DNA from: Bog-473 sp963840435
Lineage (GTDB): Bacteria > Actinomycetota > Acidimicrobiia > Acidimicrobiales > RAAP-2
DNA length: 64,000 bases
Direction: 5' to 3'
Assembly: GCA_963840435.1 (NCBI GenBank)
Contig: CAWIYY010000012.1
Span: forward strand, 558,001-622,000
Position numbers and translations under genes: made by a program. The first letter of the stretch is position 1; each line of letters starts with the position of its first letter. Under the pieces are notes generated by a model. It saw only the letters and a list, made by a program, of their open reading frames with translations, had not been told where the DNA came from and did not search any database. Shown one piece after another: positions 26,826 to 35,602 of this stretch.

Positions 26826-27800
26826 GTGTTCGCTGCGTTGTTCGACACACCTCTGCCTCCCCTGAACGGGAGCCAACTCTTCTCCACCCAGTTCGACTTC
26901 GTGCCGGTGGCCATGATCGTGGTGGCCCTCGCTGGCTACCTGTGGGCGGTCAAGCGGAACAACGCCCTCTACCCGCGGCATCCGTGGTCCGCCCTCAAGA
27001 CGGCGGCCTGGGTGGGCGCCCTGGCCACCACCGGGATTGCCATTTTCAGCTTCATCGGGGTCTACGACGGGGAGCTCTTCTGGGACCACATGGTCCAGCA
27101 CCTGCTGCTCATCATGGTGGCGGCGCCGCTCTTCGCCATCGCCTCACCGTTGCAACTGGCCTGGCGGGCCACGACGGGGACGTCGCACATCGCAGTGACC
27201 GAGATCCTGCGCTCAAAGCCGGCCAAGGTGCTCGGCCACCCCCTCACGGCGTTCATCCTCTACGCCGTCTTCATCCCGGTCTCACACCTGACCATTTGGT
27301 ACAACTACACGCTCCAGCACGAGGCGATCCACAACGGCGAGCATCTGGCCTTCCTCTTCGTCGGGTACCTCTTCTGGCGCCAGGTCTTCGGGGACGACCC
27401 CAACTGCTACCGCCTGCACCCGGCCCTCCAGTTCTTCTACCTCTTCATGGCCATCCCGATCGACACGTTCACGGGGCTGTCGCTGGCCGGAGCGACCCAG
27501 GAGATGTTCCCGGCCTACTGCGAGACGGCGCGCACGCTCGGGTGCGTCGGCGTCTCCGTGGCGCACCCCTGGGGTCCGTCCTACGTCTCTGACCTCCACA
27601 TCGGCGGGGACATCATGTGGGTGGTCGGCGACACCTTGATGCTGTGGCCGATGATCCCCGTCGCCTTGAAGTGGATGCACATGGACGAGCGCAAGGCGGT
27701 GCGCATCGACCGCGAGCTCGATGCGCAGCTGGCGGCCGAAGGGGATCAGCTGCCGAGGTCCATCAGCTCGACCCGCACGCCGTCGGGGTCGGTGCAGTAG
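26826..27800 (+). CDS. ctaG: Cytochrome c oxidase assembly protein CtaG
   Basis: 324 residues from a GTG. About seven membrane helices of the caa3/CtaG family. Conserved blocks include FIGVYDGELFWDHMVQHLLL, MVAAPLFAIASPLQLAWR, HLTIWYNYTLQHEAIHNGEH and LFWRQVFGDDPN, with His residues that could bind copper. The family helps insert Cu into the oxidase. The last 55 bases run antisense over the VOC gene; the hydrophilic C-terminus is not conserved in character. Confidence 0.88.
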   Translation: MFAALFDTPLPPLNGSQLFSTQFDFVPVAMIVVALAGYLWAVKRNNALYPRHPWSALKTAAWVGALATTGIAIFSFIGVYDGELFWDHMVQHLLLIMVAAPLFAIASPLQLAWRATTGTSHIAVTEILRSKPAKVLGHPLTAFILYAVFIPVSHLTIWYNYTLQHEAIHNGEHLAFLFVGYLFWRQVFGDDPNCYRLHPALQFFYLFMAIPIDTFTGLSLAGATQEMFPAYCETARTLGCVGVSVAHPWGPSYVSDLHIGGDIMWVVGDTLMLWPMIPVALKWMHMDERKAVRIDRELDAQLAAEGDQLPRSISSTRTPSGSVQ

Positions 27801-28198
27801 ACGAAGGACAGCGGGGTTCCGCCGAGGTCGATCACGGTCCGGCTCGACTCGACGACGGCGCCCCCCAATTCGACCAGCTGCGCGGCCACGGCCTCGACGT
27901 CACGGACCCGGAAGGACAGGTGGGTCAGGCCCAGCTGGTGGACGGGGCGGCGCGTCCTCGGGCCGACGGGGTCCGGCTGGGTGAAGGCGAGCAGCTCAAT
28001 GGTCGTCTGTGCCCGCCGGATGAACTGCGACGTCACCGACACGTCCGGCAGGTCCATGAGCTCGGCGAATTCGGACCCGATGGCGTGCGATTCGGCCTTC
28101 TCGAAGCCGAGCCCGTCGCAGTAGAAGCGCAGCGACCGCTCCAGGTCGCTCACGCAGATGCCGAAGTGCGAGAAGACCGGCCCGCCCGCGTCCTCCAT
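27746..28198 (-). CDS. VOC-family (glyoxalase/bleomycin-resistance fold) protein
   Basis: 150 residues with two beta-alpha-beta-beta-beta modules. The first begins FSHFGICVSDLERSLRFYCD (His metal ligand) and the second GLTHLSFRVRDVEAVAAQL, ending DPDGVRVELMDLG with the Glu ligand. Members include glyoxalase I, methylmalonyl-CoA epimerase and extradiol dioxygenases; this one cannot be assigned. The start is the ATG giving MEDAGGP; a GTG three codons upstream is possible. It is the last gene of the leftward glycan arm and may or may not share its function. Confidence 0.85.
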   Translation of the reverse strand: MEDAGGPVFSHFGICVSDLERSLRFYCDGLGFEKAESHAIGSEFAELMDLPDVSVTSQFIRRAQTTIELLAFTQPDPVGPRTRRPVHQLGLTHLSFRVRDVEAVAAQLVELGGAVVESSRTVIDLGGTPLSFVYCTDPDGVRVELMDLGS

Positions 28199-28203
28199 CG
28201 ATG

Positions 28204-29067
28204 TCACCGGCTGAGCAGGAGGTTGACCTGCCCCTCCGCTCCTCCGGTGGCGCAGATAGCGGTGATCTCGGTGTCGACGAGGTCGACCGGTGCGCCGTGG
28301 ACGATGGCACGGATGGCATAGCCCAGCTCGCGGTAGCGGGCGAGGACCTGAAGCGGGTCCCGGTCCCGATCCTTCAGGATCTGCGGGCAGAACTCGGCGA
28401 CGACGCGCACGCCCGGCGATCGGCGCAACGTGAGATCGATGCCGAGGAGGATCTCGAACTCCCAGCCCTGTGTGTCGATTTTCACCAGGTCGAACGACCG
28501 GCCGGCGAACAGATCGTCTCCACTTGCGGCGGGTACGACCCACTTCGCAGCCGCTTGACCGCCGCCGCCCTCCACGCGACCCGTGCGGAGGTCGCCGAGG
28601 TTGTGCTCGTTGTCCGACAGATGCAGGGCGCGGGAGCTGTCGTCCAGGGCGAGCGGCCAGACCGTCGAGCTCACCTCGTTGAACCACAGGTTGAATCGCA
28701 ACACGCGCACGTTGGTCGGATCCGGCTCGACCGCGTCCACCTGGACGCCTGGCTCAGCGCTGTGGACGAGGGCCGAGAAGTAGCCGATGTTCGCCCCGAT
28801 ATCGAGGAACCGGCACCCAGGCTTGGTCAGGGACATGAGGACGCGACCCTCCTCGGGCTCCCAGGTCCCTGCTCGCGCCATGTAGGGGCGCATGACCTGG
28901 TCACGCCGGCTGATCCAGAGCTTGCCGGCATCGACGACCATGAGCTCGAATTCGTCGGCCGGCAGCGCGTCCGGGATCGCACTGGGTGGCGCGCTCGGCG
29001 CACCGTCGATGCGGGATCTGATGGACGAGATCAGGCGCTCTCCGAGCGCCCCTACTGAGTCAGCCAT
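28204..29067 (-). CDS. FkbM-family methyltransferase
   Basis: 287 residues. SAM-binding motif FLDIGANIGYFSALV, then VEPDPTNVRVLRFNLWFNEV, and DLVKIDTQGWEFEILLG, the diagnostic block of the FkbM group. These enzymes O-methylate sugars or small molecules. A GAGGAGACC ribosome binding site precedes the ATG. Among glycosyltransferases it most likely methylates a glycan residue. It sits 53 bp downstream of the GT2 gene. Confidence 0.88.
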   Translation of the reverse strand: MADSVGALGERLISSIRSRIDGAPSAPPSAIPDALPADEFELMVVDAGKLWISRRDQVMRPYMARAGTWEPEEGRVLMSLTKPGCRFLDIGANIGYFSALVHSAEPGVQVDAVEPDPTNVRVLRFNLWFNEVSSTVWPLALDDSSRALHLSDNEHNLGDLRTGRVEGGGGQAAAKWVVPAASGDDLFAGRSFDLVKIDTQGWEFEILLGIDLTLRRSPGVRVVAEFCPQILKDRDRDPLQVLARYRELGYAIRAIVHGAPVDLVDTEITAICATGGAEGQVNLLLSR

Positions 29068-29120
29068 GCGGTCTCCTCGACGTCTGTCCCGCCCTGTCTG
29101 GAGAGGATGCAGGGACCGGA

Positions 29121-30170
29121 TCAGACATAGATCGGGTACCCGAGGTCGGTGCGCAGCGCGAGGCCTCCTCGCGTCAGTTCCTCGGCCACCTCGCTGGAGA
29201 GCGGACTGTGATCGGCCAAGCGGACCGAGTCGGGGCTGCGGCCGAAGAAGTCGGTGATCGACCCGACCAGATCGCCGCCCGGAGCCGACCCGGGAAGCTC
29301 CATGCGGAAGCCGCGGAATCTGGCCACGGGAATCAGAGAGCCGTACGCCCGTTCGAAGGTCACCAGTGGACCGGAGGTCACCTCGCTCCGGGGATTCTGC
29401 AAACCCAGGTGCACCTGGTAGCCCATCTCACCGGCCGCCCGTGTCAGGATCGACCGCCTGGCGCTGTTCCACAACAGGTCGAGGATCTCCGAGTTGATGA
29501 AACCATGGACCTGCTCCCTGAAGAGCGGATACCGGAGGTCGATGATGCGCTCGTGCGCCGGAACGGACGTATGTCCGGAGGCCAGCAGCCCGGCATCCCG
29601 ATTGCTCCCCTGTCCGCGGTGGTAGACGAAGGCCGACGGCGCCAACGCGATGCGGTAGCCGAGGGCCTGGCTCCGAAGGGTCCAGTCGGTCTCCTCGCAG
29701 TAGCCCCGCCCGAACACCGGATCCATCAGGCCCACCGTCCGGAGGACGGCAGTGGGAATCAGGATGCAGAACGAGATACCGGCCGGGATGTCGACGGCCG
29801 ACGCTCCGAACTCCTCGGCCAAGGTATCGCTGACCCAGTCGACGAACCCCTGGTCCGCCAGATGGGTATCGGGTTCGTCGTTGGGGAGGGAGTAGATCGA
29901 GACATTGTTCGACCAGGCGGTGACGGAGCCGATCCGCTCGTCGGACGTGGCGACCTCCATCATCCGATCGATGGTGCCGGCTCCAAAGAGGACGTCCGAG
30001 TTCGCGATGATCACGTAGTCGTAGCCGCGGTGGACTGCCGTCATCAGCCCGACGTTGACGTTACGGGGAATTCCGAGGTTCCTCGGTGAGCGGTAGTACC
30101 GGATACCGAGCTCGGCGCAGAGGCCCTCGACGTGCTCGCTGAACCCTGGTTCGGGACTGGCGTCATCCAA
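29121..30170 (-). CDS. Glycosyltransferase family 2, main part (frameshifted)
   Basis: 349 residues. The GT-A core is clear: LDDASPEPGF region, NLGIPRNVNVGLMTAV, IIANSDVLFGAGTIDRM (the metal-binding D.D position reads NSD), DIPAGISFCILIPTAVL, and GRGYCEETDWTLRSQALGY with the catalytic-side ED-like pair. It resembles rhamnosyl/glycosyltransferases that decorate surface polysaccharide. The first 45 residues of the enzyme lie in another frame at 30163-30297. Removing one base in the GC-repeat at 30201-30222 restores one 390-residue protein. Its internal ATG start is probably not the true start. Confidence 0.8.
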   Translation of the reverse strand: MDDASPEPGFSEHVEGLCAELGIRYYRSPRNLGIPRNVNVGLMTAVHRGYDYVIIANSDVLFGAGTIDRMMEVATSDERIGSVTAWSNNVSIYSLPNDEPDTHLADQGFVDWVSDTLAEEFGASAVDIPAGISFCILIPTAVLRTVGLMDPVFGRGYCEETDWTLRSQALGYRIALAPSAFVYHRGQGSNRDAGLLASGHTSVPAHERIIDLRYPLFREQVHGFINSEILDLLWNSARRSILTRAAGEMGYQVHLGLQNPRSEVTSGPLVTFERAYGSLIPVARFRGFRMELPGSAPGGDLVGSITDFFGRSPDSVRLADHSPLSSEVAEELTRGGLALRTDLGYPIYV

Positions 30171-30297
30171 AACCAGGACGTCGCACTCGGTCAGACGGCT
30201 CTGCGGTTGCCGCTGCCGCCGCCGAACGAAGGCACCAGGGAACGACGTCAGCGCCGTTGTAGACAGTGACAGCGAAGAGGACTCGCGGATGGGCCAT
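30163..30297 (-). CDS. Glycosyltransferase family 2, N-terminal fragment
   Basis: 45 residues that begin MAHPRVLFAVTVYNGAD, the first beta strand and helix of a GT-A fold. The ATG is 2 bases after the stop of the coiled-coil gene. The frame then runs through an Ala-rich stretch to a stop inside the main GT2 part. It is the missing start of the gene at 29121-30170 rather than a separate protein. Confidence 0.6.
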   Translation of the reverse strand: MAHPRVLFAVTVYNGADVVPWCLRSAAAAATAEPSDRVRRPGFG

Positions 30298-30299
30298 GC

Positions 30300-30587
30300 T
30301 CAGACGCGCAGAGCGTTGCGCATGGCCCAGAGCTTGTTGGCGATCCGGAAGGCTGCGGACCCGCGCATCGCCTCGTGCACGGAACGCAGCTCGGTCAATT
30401 CGACGCGCACCCGGTCCAGCTCGGTCTGCTGCTCCACCACCTTGTCGTTGGCACTGATCAGGCGCTGCGTCAGGTCCATGACCCTTTCGTTCGCCACCTC
30501 GAAGTCTCGCAGCGCCTGCTCCAGAGAGAGGCGATCGATCTCTTCCCTGAGAGATACATCGTCCGTTGGCTGGCTGGTGTGGGTCAT
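30300..30587 (-). CDS. Small coiled-coil protein of the glycan locus
   Basis: 95 residues. Residues 12-70 are a heptad-like run of Leu, Ile, Val and charged residues (EEIDRLSLEQALRDFEVANE, then RLISANDKVVEQQTELDRVR). The end, GSAAFRIANKLWAMRNALRV, looks like the short amphipathic tail often found next to coiled coils inside sugar methyltransferases and glycosyltransferases. It may scaffold the neighbouring enzymes or be a detached domain of one. It lies 11 bases from the GT4 stop and 2 bases from the GT2 start. Confidence 0.72.
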   Translation of the reverse strand: MTHTSQPTDDVSLREEIDRLSLEQALRDFEVANERVMDLTQRLISANDKVVEQQTELDRVRVELTELRSVHEAMRGSAAFRIANKLWAMRNALRV

Positions 30588-30598
30588 CTGTCCGTTCC

Positions 30599-32584
30599 TC
30601 AGGAGTTGAGCTTGCGACGCGGTGGCCTGGCGAGCACCGCCCGATAGACATCCAGAACCCCGGCAGCGGTGTTCTCCCAATCGTATCGTTTTGTGTCCTG
30701 AGCGATGGTTTCGACCTGCTGTCGGGCGAGAGCCGGATCGCGGAGGAGCATGTCGGCGGCCTTGGCGAGCTCCTCGACACTCCAGTCGGCCGGCGCAGCG
30801 GGCAGGTCGGGGAACCGTTCGCCGAGGGGCCCGAACGGGACGAAGACCGTCGGCGTTCCGAACGCGGCCGCCTCGTGTGGCACCAACCCGAACCCCTCGG
30901 CAGAGGTCAGGTACAAGACGGCCGAGGCATGGCGCAGAAGCCAGTTGCGTTCCTCCGAGGAGACGTCGGGGACGGTGTAGACGGGCAGATCAGGCGTCCA
31001 GACCGCGTCCTCGTCGACCCGCGACGAGCCGTACGGCACGTGGGCACCGGCCAGCACCAGCGAGAGTTCGTGACCCATGCTGTTGAGCTTCCGGAGAACC
31101 TCTATCGCCCGGCCACGGTTCTTGTGCGCGTAGTTCGCCCCGAGGACGAGGAGGAACGCAGTTCCGTCAAATCCACGCTGGACCAGTTCGCTGGGCGGGA
31201 AGCCGGATTCCTGCCCGGTCAGATGACCGACGCCATTCGGCACGACGAAGACCCGTTCCTCTTCGATGCCGAGCCGCTCCGTCCATACCTGGCGCCGCAC
31301 GTCCTCGGAGATCACGACGAGACCGTCGACATCGGCGGCGGCACGCCTGATGGCGTCGCGGTACTTGAACCAATCCTCGGACGTCTCGTGGTAGATCGGG
31401 ACTTGATACGCGATCAGGTCGTGCAACGTCATGAAGATGCGGGCGGCCGTTCTGCGCCAGTCGTCGCCTTCGACGCTGCTCTGAAAGGGCCGATGGATGA
31501 CGTCGACCTCGCCGAACACAGACAGGTCGTTGCCCGGCAGGAATCGGGCGTCCACCTTCGGATGCCGAAGAACATCGACGGCGTAGGGCGGTGGGTGACT
31601 GACGGGGAGGGAGACGCCGATGGACGCGATCTCGGGGCGTTCGGCCAGCGCTTTTATGAAGGCGAGGACCGCGACCTGGGTCCCCATCTCCTTGGGGCCC
31701 AGAACCGACCCGTCGATCACGACACGCAGGCCCCCCACGACCGCCCGAGCTGCGGCGAACGTGTCTCCAAGGGCGGCGGAGCGCTCGCGCGGATCGCGGG
31801 GGGCTTCGACGACCCCGGGATACCGAGCGTTCAACCAGGTCTCGTTCGCCTCGGTCATCCAGGTGTCGTTCAGGAACGCGACGCCGAGGTCCCGTGGCCG
31901 GAGGACGAACGTGCTGGGGTCGAGATAGTCGATCATCCCGTGGCAACGGGCGCGGCACGAGTATTCCGCCATCGACAGCTCGAGCTCGTCGGGCCCATGG
32001 TCCGGAAAGTTGCCGACGACCGACAGTCCCTGCGAGGTCAGCAGGACGGCAGGTCCGGTTGCATAGGGAATGGAGACGGGAGCCAGATCATCAACTGCCG
32101 CTCGCAGTCTCCGGGTGATCATCCGCTCGTCCAGGTCGTCGATCTGGTGAATGGACGGAGCGTCGCGGTGGGGAAAGCTGAGGTAGCCGGCGGCGTTCGA
32201 GAAGAACGAGACCGAGGAACAGCGCAGATCCCCGTCAGCGATCTCCAGGGCCACCTGCAACGGTTGGGGCGGGAGCACGCAGGGCCAGGCGATCAGGAGG
32301 ATGTGCGCGCCGGGGTGAGACCGATGCACCGAGTCCACCAGCTGTCCCATGGTGGAAAGCACTCGAACTTCGCAGTGTTCAGCCGAACGAGCGTCCAGTG
32401 ACCACTCCTCGGGCGCTCCGACGACCACGTCGAGCTCGGGCGCCGATCGACGGAGCGCGGCCAAGGTCGTGATCCACGGCGCCTCGGGGCCATTCGCAAA
32501 GACGGCACAGACAACGGGCAGGATCGGCTGGTCGGTGGGGCTGCCCCCGGTCACCTCGTCAGACACAATCGTCTCCCTCGTCAC
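30599..32584 (-). CDS. Two-domain glycosyltransferase, C-terminal GT4 (GT-B fold)
   Basis: 661 residues from the GTG that overlaps the epimerase stop (GTGA); a second GTG at 32566, giving VSDEVTGG, is also well placed. The first 250 residues look GT-A-like or unassigned (VVCAVFANGPEAPWITTLAA, LLIAWPCVLPP). The rest is a GT-B enzyme: RVVIDGSVLGPKEMGTQ, TLHDLIAYQVPIYHE, VFVVPNGVGHL, VLGANYAHKNRG, and SAEGFGLVPHEAAAFGTP with the E-x7-E donor-binding motif. It probably adds a sugar from a nucleotide donor during surface-glycan assembly. Confidence 0.86.
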   Translation of the reverse strand: MTRETIVSDEVTGGSPTDQPILPVVCAVFANGPEAPWITTLAALRRSAPELDVVVGAPEEWSLDARSAEHCEVRVLSTMGQLVDSVHRSHPGAHILLIAWPCVLPPQPLQVALEIADGDLRCSSVSFFSNAAGYLSFPHRDAPSIHQIDDLDERMITRRLRAAVDDLAPVSIPYATGPAVLLTSQGLSVVGNFPDHGPDELELSMAEYSCRARCHGMIDYLDPSTFVLRPRDLGVAFLNDTWMTEANETWLNARYPGVVEAPRDPRERSAALGDTFAAARAVVGGLRVVIDGSVLGPKEMGTQVAVLAFIKALAERPEIASIGVSLPVSHPPPYAVDVLRHPKVDARFLPGNDLSVFGEVDVIHRPFQSSVEGDDWRRTAARIFMTLHDLIAYQVPIYHETSEDWFKYRDAIRRAAADVDGLVVISEDVRRQVWTERLGIEEERVFVVPNGVGHLTGQESGFPPSELVQRGFDGTAFLLVLGANYAHKNRGRAIEVLRKLNSMGHELSLVLAGAHVPYGSSRVDEDAVWTPDLPVYTVPDVSSEERNWLLRHASAVLYLTSAEGFGLVPHEAAAFGTPTVFVPFGPLGERFPDLPAAPADWSVEELAKAADMLLRDPALARQQVETIAQDTKRYDWENTAAGVLDVYRAVLARPPRRKLNS

Positions 32585-33663
32585 GATGGCGTCCCTCGCT
32601 CGAATTCGCCCCGAACCCAGTCGAGCAAGGCCTCGAGTCCGTCCGCCAGGCCCCACTGGGGCTTGTAACCCAGTTCCTGGCGAGCAGCTTCAATGTCGCA
32701 CGAGGCGGCGCGGACGTCACCATCTCGATACGCACCCGTGACGACGGGGTCCGGTGCGCCGGCTCGGTCGGCCAGGATGGAAGCGACATTCAGGATCGTC
32801 GTACTCGAACCGGAACCCACGTCGAGCAACCGGGTCGTGGCAGGAGGCGACGTGAGGGTGGCCCACAGCGCTTCAACGACGTCGTCGACATAGACGAAAT
32901 CGCGGACGATCAATCCGTCCTCGTAGACAGGCAGTGTCTCGGCCCGCAGGGCCATCTGAGCGAAGAGCGAGAGGACGCCGGTGTAGGGATTCGTCAACGA
33001 CTGACCCACGCCGTACACATTCTGGAAGCGCAGAAGGCTGATTGAGGAGCCGAGCGCAGCGCCCCAGGCCTTGAGGATGTGCTCCTGAGCGAGCTTGGTC
33101 GCACCGTAGACATTGGTCGGCTCGGTCCGCGTGGCACCCGCCACACTCGCGAGCGCACGGGCTGTGCCACCTGAGGGAGAAGGGGGATCCCACGCGCTCG
33201 CCTCCATGTCGGCGTGTGTTCTCGGCGCCGGGTAGAAGCGATGGCCATCGGCCTCCCATTCGCCTTCGCCGTACACCGCCCTTGACGAGGACAGCACCAC
33301 GTGACTGGGGATGTGTCCGGACCGGGCCATGGCGTCAAGGAGCTGCGTCGTGCCCACGACGTTCACCGTGCCATGTCGTGATGCCTCCAGCAGGGATTGG
33401 CCCGTCCCGGTCTCCGCGGCGAGGTGGACAACGGTGTCGGGTCGGAACAGCCGGAAGAAGGCGTCCCAGGTGGGTCCATATGCGACGTCGAGGGGGAACA
33501 GTTGAACCGAGTCGGGAAGAGCGTCGGGTCGGCCGCCGGCGTGGACCTGAGGATGGAGGACGTCGACCACGACGACGTCGATGCCTTCCCGGCAGAGCCG
33601 GGTCACAAGCCTGCTGCCGATGAAGCCAGCACCGCCTGTCACCAGGACTTTCTCCATGGGCAT
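32581..33663 (-). CDS. NAD-dependent sugar-nucleotide epimerase/dehydratase
   Basis: 360 residues. Extended SDR: VLVTGGAGFIGSRLV (NAD), VVVVDVLHPQVH, VVHLAAETGTGQSLLE, the catalytic Ser in VLSSSRAVYGEG, and YGATKLAQEHIL with Tyr and Lys. FQNVYGVGQSLTNPYTGVLS and VRDFVYVDDVVEAL match UDP-glucose/dTDP-sugar epimerases that act in polysaccharide loci. The start MPMEKV is chosen because GAGGAGGGCC precedes it. The product sugar cannot be told. Confidence 0.88.
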   Translation of the reverse strand: MPMEKVLVTGGAGFIGSRLVTRLCREGIDVVVVDVLHPQVHAGGRPDALPDSVQLFPLDVAYGPTWDAFFRLFRPDTVVHLAAETGTGQSLLEASRHGTVNVVGTTQLLDAMARSGHIPSHVVLSSSRAVYGEGEWEADGHRFYPAPRTHADMEASAWDPPSPSGGTARALASVAGATRTEPTNVYGATKLAQEHILKAWGAALGSSISLLRFQNVYGVGQSLTNPYTGVLSLFAQMALRAETLPVYEDGLIVRDFVYVDDVVEALWATLTSPPATTRLLDVGSGSSTTILNVASILADRAGAPDPVVTGAYRDGDVRAASCDIEAARQELGYKPQWGLADGLEALLDWVRGEFERGTPS

Positions 33664-33804
33664 CCCTTTGGCCCTCCTCGGCCCGTCGTCACGCGGAAGC
33701 CGCTGATGGTAGTCGTCGTGGTCTTGTCCGAGGATCGAACGCCAGCCGGCTGGCGTTCTGCTCGTCACTGACCACCGTCATCGACGGGAGGACGGCTGTT
33801 TCCT

Positions 33805-35031
33805 CTACCGGACAGACAGGTCTGGGTCGTCCAACGAGCGCGATGTCCTCTTTGCCATCTGCGGAGCAGAGGGCAGGACGGTTGCCCGCTCGCTGATGGA
33901 CGTGCCCAAGGTGGTGACCGGAGCACTTCCGCCGCGAGAGCGACCGCGCGCGTGCTGGGGCTTCCGACGCGGCTCTCGGTCGTTGAGGGTGTCCTTGAGG
34001 GCGAGGAAGCGGCGTTCCACGAGGTAGTAGCTGAGTGTGGCCATTGTGAGCGTGCAGACAATCTGAGCAGCCAGGACGGCATGGTCGCGATCCGCCCAGG
34101 CGTGATAATAGAAAAAGACATTCAGCAGCACGATGACCGGAATGAAATAGAGATAGATCCCATAAGAAATGGTGCCGAGCCACACGATCGGACGGATGCG
34201 GAAAAGGCGGTTGAGCGGGGCGGCGGGGCTCGCAATGACGAGGCCGATAAGGAGCACTCCGGCCGCGAGGCCGGCACCGATTTCCTGTTGCGGGTAGGTC
34301 AACAGGCGACCATGTGAGTTGGAGTAGATCTCGATATACAAGATGCCCGCCAGTCCGATCGGACCCAACAACAGTCGCAAAGGGCGCGAGCGGGACAGTG
34401 GCTCCTTGTAACGCTCCATCAGAAATGCGATGAGGCATCCGATGAAGAGTTCGTTCATCCGAGTGTCGGGGCGGTAGTACGTCTCCGGAGGGTTGTAGAG
34501 ATGTGTCGTTGTGATCGCCAGCGACGTCCAGCTCAGCAGGATGAAGCCGCAGAGCCACAGGACCGGACGCTGACCGAACTTGAGGAGGAGAAGGAGGACC
34601 GGCGCCCAGAAGAGGTAGAACTGCTCCTCCACCGCCAAACTCCAGGTGTGGCCGAGCTGCCCGTAGGCGTTGTAGAAGAAACCGAGGGCGAAGTCCTGGG
34701 TGTACGTCGCGCCAAGAAGGGTGGTCTTTCCGTATCCGATCAGTGTTCCGCCATCACCGAGGAAACGGTAGAAGAAGGCCCCGAGCGCCAGCATGAGGAT
34801 CAGCGCGGGGTAGAGGCGTAGCGCTCGTTTGGCGTAGAAGCGGCCGAGGCGGATCCCGTCGGTCCGTCGCCATTCCGCGACCAGGATCGAGGTGATGAGA
34901 TAGCCGGACAGAACGAAGAAGATGTCAACGCCGATCCAGCCTCCCTGCATGCTGGGAATGGCGGCGTGTTCCGAGAACGCCAGGAACACAGCCAGGGCGC
35001 GAAGCCCGGTCAGCTCCGGGACGTACTCCAT
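33805..35031 (-). CDS. Acyltransferase 3 family membrane protein (OafA-like)
   Basis: About 408 residues from the ATG giving MEYVPELTGLRA; an ATG five codons upstream (35046) is possible. About ten membrane helices. Family hallmarks: ELTGLRALAVFLAFSEHAAI (active His), GWIGVDIFFVLSGYLIT, FYAKRALRLYPALIL (Arg motif) and GHTWSLAVEEQFYLFWAPVL. These proteins O-acetylate or otherwise acylate sugars of surface polymers. The last 70 residues are a hydrophilic tail rich in Arg and Ser. Confidence 0.9.
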   Translation of the reverse strand: MEYVPELTGLRALAVFLAFSEHAAIPSMQGGWIGVDIFFVLSGYLITSILVAEWRRTDGIRLGRFYAKRALRLYPALILMLALGAFFYRFLGDGGTLIGYGKTTLLGATYTQDFALGFFYNAYGQLGHTWSLAVEEQFYLFWAPVLLLLLKFGQRPVLWLCGFILLSWTSLAITTTHLYNPPETYYRPDTRMNELFIGCLIAFLMERYKEPLSRSRPLRLLLGPIGLAGILYIEIYSNSHGRLLTYPQQEIGAGLAAGVLLIGLVIASPAAPLNRLFRIRPIVWLGTISYGIYLYFIPVIVLLNVFFYYHAWADRDHAVLAAQIVCTLTMATLSYYLVERRFLALKDTLNDREPRRKPQHARGRSRGGSAPVTTLGTSISERATVLPSAPQMAKRTSRSLDDPDLSVR

Positions 35032-35140
35032 CCGGCGATGGTACAAGAGGACGGGACGGGACAGCCGATCAAATGCGTCCCAAGCTCATGATGGCGTCGA
35101 GCGCCCAACACCTTCGAGCCAGTGCCTTCGCGAACCTCTC

Positions 35141-35602
35141 TCAGGGGTGTCGTTCCGCGGTCACCTTCTCGGTGACGAAACGCCGCAATTTCACCGCCTT
35201 GGCCCGCAAGCTCGATGGCTTGCGACAGAGCACGACGGCAAGGAGGGCAGGTCCGTCTCCTTGCCGGTAGAGCGCGTCGAGCCGGTCAAACCGGGGCACG
35301 ACGACACGGTCGAATTCGACCATTGCCTCCTCGGACAGCCCGTAGTGCTGGGTGAAGAAAGACCTGCAGTAGTCGAGAAACGAGGACACGGCTGCCGGTC
35401 GACTCGAGAGATAGTCGACGTTGATGTTCGTGGTGGGTCGGACTGCCGCAATGGAGTCAAATGACTGGTTCCTCAAGAATCGAACATTGCCGAACGTCTG
35501 CTGGCAGGTCTCCATCATGTCGTCGGTATAGAAGCAGTGCTTGTCTTCGCCGTGATCCTTGTTGATCGTGCGGTCCGAAAGAAGGTAGATGGATTGGCGC
35601 AT
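35141..35602 (-). CDS. Class I SAM methyltransferase, C-terminal part (frameshifted)
   Basis: 153 residues starting at an internal ATG (MRQSIYLLSDR). It lacks any SAM-binding motif and continues the methyltransferase begun at 36287. A TAG stops this frame just upstream (35610-35612). Deleting one base in CTAGGAG (complement of 35606-35612) reads DRLERMRQSIYLLSDRTINK and joins both parts into about 380 residues. FFTQHYGLSEEAMVEFDRVV and the Arg/Lys-rich end resemble C-terminal regions of polysaccharide-locus methyltransferases. Confidence 0.7.
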   Translation of the reverse strand: MRQSIYLLSDRTINKDHGEDKHCFYTDDMMETCQQTFGNVRFLRNQSFDSIAAVRPTTNINVDYLSSRPAAVSSFLDYCRSFFTQHYGLSEEAMVEFDRVVVPRFDRLDALYRQGDGPALLAVVLCRKPSSLRAKAVKLRRFVTEKVTAERHP

